Below, one piece after another: positions 63,701-64,000 of a stretch of 64,000 nucleotides of DNA; the stretch's first letter is position 1; each line of letters starts with the position of its first letter. Under the pieces are notes generated by a model that was not told the DNA's origin, did not search any database, and worked only from the letters and a program-made list of their open reading frames with translations. This DNA comes from Zhengitettix transpicula. Its lineage: Eukaryota > Arthropoda > Insecta > Orthoptera > Tetrigidae. The DNA lies in assembly GCA_037074705.1 (NCBI GenBank), contig CM073596.1, positions 20,992,001 through 21,056,000 on the forward strand. The letters are read 5' to 3'. The translations under genes were made by a program, and so were the position numbers.

Positions 63701-64000
63701 AGGATGATGTACAATTGGTTGTGCAAGAAGCAGGTCATGGAATGGAAACAAAATCTGTCCAAGGTAAATGTTTATGGATCATCATTTTGTTAAAATGAAA
63801 ATGAAAATATTTTATAATACATCAATTCAGTAAAAAGGAATAGTGTTTTACAAAAGTCTTAGATAAACCATTACTCATAATTCTGTCTTTGATTGTACTT
63901 AGTGGCAGAGTGGTCTGGGCAAACTAGGGAGGCATGGAGTGCAGACATCCGACAGCAAAGGTCTTGGAGGTTTAATAAACGAAATAATTTAGCTCATGAA
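43266..64000 (+). CDS. transmembrane cadherin, Cad86C-like, both ends incomplete
   Basis: Nineteen exons join in frame to about 920 residues: 43266-43456, 44084-44352, 46894-46977, 48287-48415, 50221-50361, 52009-52132, 56373-56565, 57421-57511, 57788-57937, 58056-58214, 58745-58898, 59005-59186, 59819-59915, 60398-60517, 61216-61444, 61705-61834, 62122-62252, 63675-63763 and 63903 to the edge. The first has a signal-peptide core (LHVWLLLLLVPMCGS) but no usable ATG. About six cadherin repeats follow. Only two linkers are canonical, EDVNDNPPEF (58122) and QDVNDEPPVF (59090); earlier ones are QDVQDTAPIF and EPSPNSPPYF. A membrane-proximal domain (RFIVAGAPIDKSRIQKLLAA) precedes one helix (FWILIVMAILIIIVIIILIL), then a tail with AWSADIRQQRSWRF. 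It acts at the cell surface in adhesion. Cad86C is my best guess; other long insect cadherins remain possible. Confidence 0.9.
45652..45955 (-). repeat. poly(A)-tailed retroposon family, copy 6, 5'-truncated
   Basis: This antisense copy lies in the second visible cadherin intron. It runs from a T run and AGGGTAACAGGCTACATGAG to about CTCGCCGTGCCTTGAC, lacking the 5' third. The family frame is recognisable as AWDKYQMPDLPDAGF on the minus strand. Confidence 0.85.
46148..46160. repeat. G13 homopolymer
   Basis: Thirteen G residues run together inside a cadherin intron. Such runs are prone to sequencing and assembly error. Confidence 0.85.
50737..50803 (-). repeat. hammerhead-like unit flanked by inverted AT arms
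   Basis: On the minus strand CTGATGA (50786-50780) is followed by GGGTTC, a loop, AGAATGAAAC (GAAAC at 50762-50758). The flanks CTATAATTTAA and TTAAATTATAG are perfect inverted copies of eleven bases. Stem II can form only four pairs (GTTC with GAAT, one G-U). It lies in a cadherin intron. Confidence 0.45.
52885..53400. repeat. fourth head-to-head pair of hammerhead-like units
   Basis: The minus-strand unit has CTGATGA at 52984-52978 and GAAATGTCGTAATAAT after it. The plus-strand unit has GTGATTAAGTCCC, loop AAATTA, GGGAC and GAAACGTCGTAATAAT (53297-53328). Their outer flanks match in inverted orientation (TTTTAAATTT and TTTTCTGAC.TATG). The plus copy has a perfect five-pair stem II, but T at the critical G8 position and one extra base. 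Confidence 0.55.
54740..54797. repeat. TA microsatellite
   Basis: A long TA run is interrupted once by TTCCA. It is followed by ACTGAGGACGAAACGTCGTG (54821-54840), which looks like the 3' half of a hammerhead-like unit lacking stem II. Confidence 0.8.
54940..55899 (+). mobile_element. possible LTR
   Basis: The block starts TGTAGTAATTGG and ends CATTACA. It is purine-rich in its first half and is followed by TTTTTTGACGATTGTGACG, which recalls the primer-binding region after gypsy-type LTRs. An internal motif around ACAGTCGG.CAG recurs near 55107, 55172 and 55230. The flanks are AT microsatellite, so a target duplication cannot be judged. Confidence 0.3.
56965..57150 (-). pseudogene. LINE reverse transcriptase fragment, second copy
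   Basis: On the minus strand it reads LKWLGNARIM near 57140, then later SQDAIEENNRPKDKVWKEF with stops. It aligns with 25743-25930 (TTAGCCTCCATC, CCATGCTTTTATTTTCA.TG and TCCTGGCTGTCA shared). It lies in a cadherin intron. Confidence 0.65.
59915..60397 (+). other. GC-AG intron in the cadherin gene
   Basis: The exon ends CTAACAG and the next bases are GCTAGT instead of GT. The acceptor ATTATAG precedes GTAGACTGAG. Joining the two exons in phase restores DKLTGRLSV, the conserved D..TG.L core of a cadherin repeat, so the site is real in its present form. Reading through would hit TAG two codons later. Confidence 0.85.
60071..60245. repeat. inverted pair of tRNA-derived SINE heads
   Basis: The minus copy has A box TAGCACAGTGA (60119-60109) and B box GGTTCGATTCC (60086-60076), at tRNA-like spacing. 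The plus copy has A box TGGCACAGGGG (60173-60183) and a decayed B box near 60218. The two share GGAGT, ACA.GGAT.GCACAG and TTAGAG. Neither folds as an intact tRNA. They lie in a cadherin intron right after the GC-donor splice site. Confidence 0.7.
62515..63674. other. last part of a cadherin intron
   Basis: No exon or recognised mobile element lies here. A moderately GC stretch at 62940-63190 has no open frame of note. Confidence 0.4.

Noticed and set aside
43266..64000. Identification as the insect PCDH15 orthologue (Cad99C)
   Set aside because: Too few cadherin repeats are visible for that family, although the membrane-proximal domain is similar in position; the name was left open.

Overview
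This is a eukaryotic, AT-rich, intron- and transposon-laden window. Spliced genes with GT-AG introns, an insect-type LIM-RASSF gene, a classical cadherin, a mariner element and many retroposon fragments point to an insect. The large introns and diverse decayed repeats suggest a large genome, perhaps hemimetabolous, but the species cannot be fixed from sequence alone.

Two real protein-coding genes are supported, both on the + strand. Rassf (1012-7734, nine coding exons, 582 residues) is complete and joins a CRIP-type LIM domain, a serine-rich linker with a basic stretch, a Ras-association domain and a C-terminal SARAH helix. This is the layout of the insect RASSF linked to Ras and Hippo signalling. 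A transmembrane cadherin (43266 to beyond the right edge, nineteen coding exons seen) has a signal-peptide core, about six cadherin repeats, a membrane-proximal non-cadherin domain, one membrane helix and the start of a cytoplasmic tail. Its first exon lies upstream and was not found, and its last exons lie past 64000. One of its introns uses a GC donor. I lean towards a Cad86C-like protein without certainty.

The 35 kb between the genes, and the cadherin introns, are mostly old mobile DNA: six copies of a 300-560 bp poly(A)-tailed retroposon (two fused head to head, one with a clear target-site duplication inside a dead Ty3/gypsy element), a mariner with intact DD34D residues but several stops, a 5'-truncated LINE with a 23 bp duplication, fragments of LINE reverse transcriptase on the minus strand, LTR-like blocks, tRNA-derived SINE heads and microsatellites.

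The most interesting pattern is a scattered family of short units resembling type I hammerhead ribozymes: a CTGANGA core, a hairpin, then GAAAC followed by GTT or GTC, with flanks that pair as stem I. Several occur as inverted, head-to-head pairs. The best copy (14230-14274) has every core element plus one extra base. Hammerheads of this type are known from Penelope-like elements and retrozymes; whether these copies cleave cannot be judged here. No evidence was seen for bacterial-type systems, CRISPR arrays or functional RNA genes.
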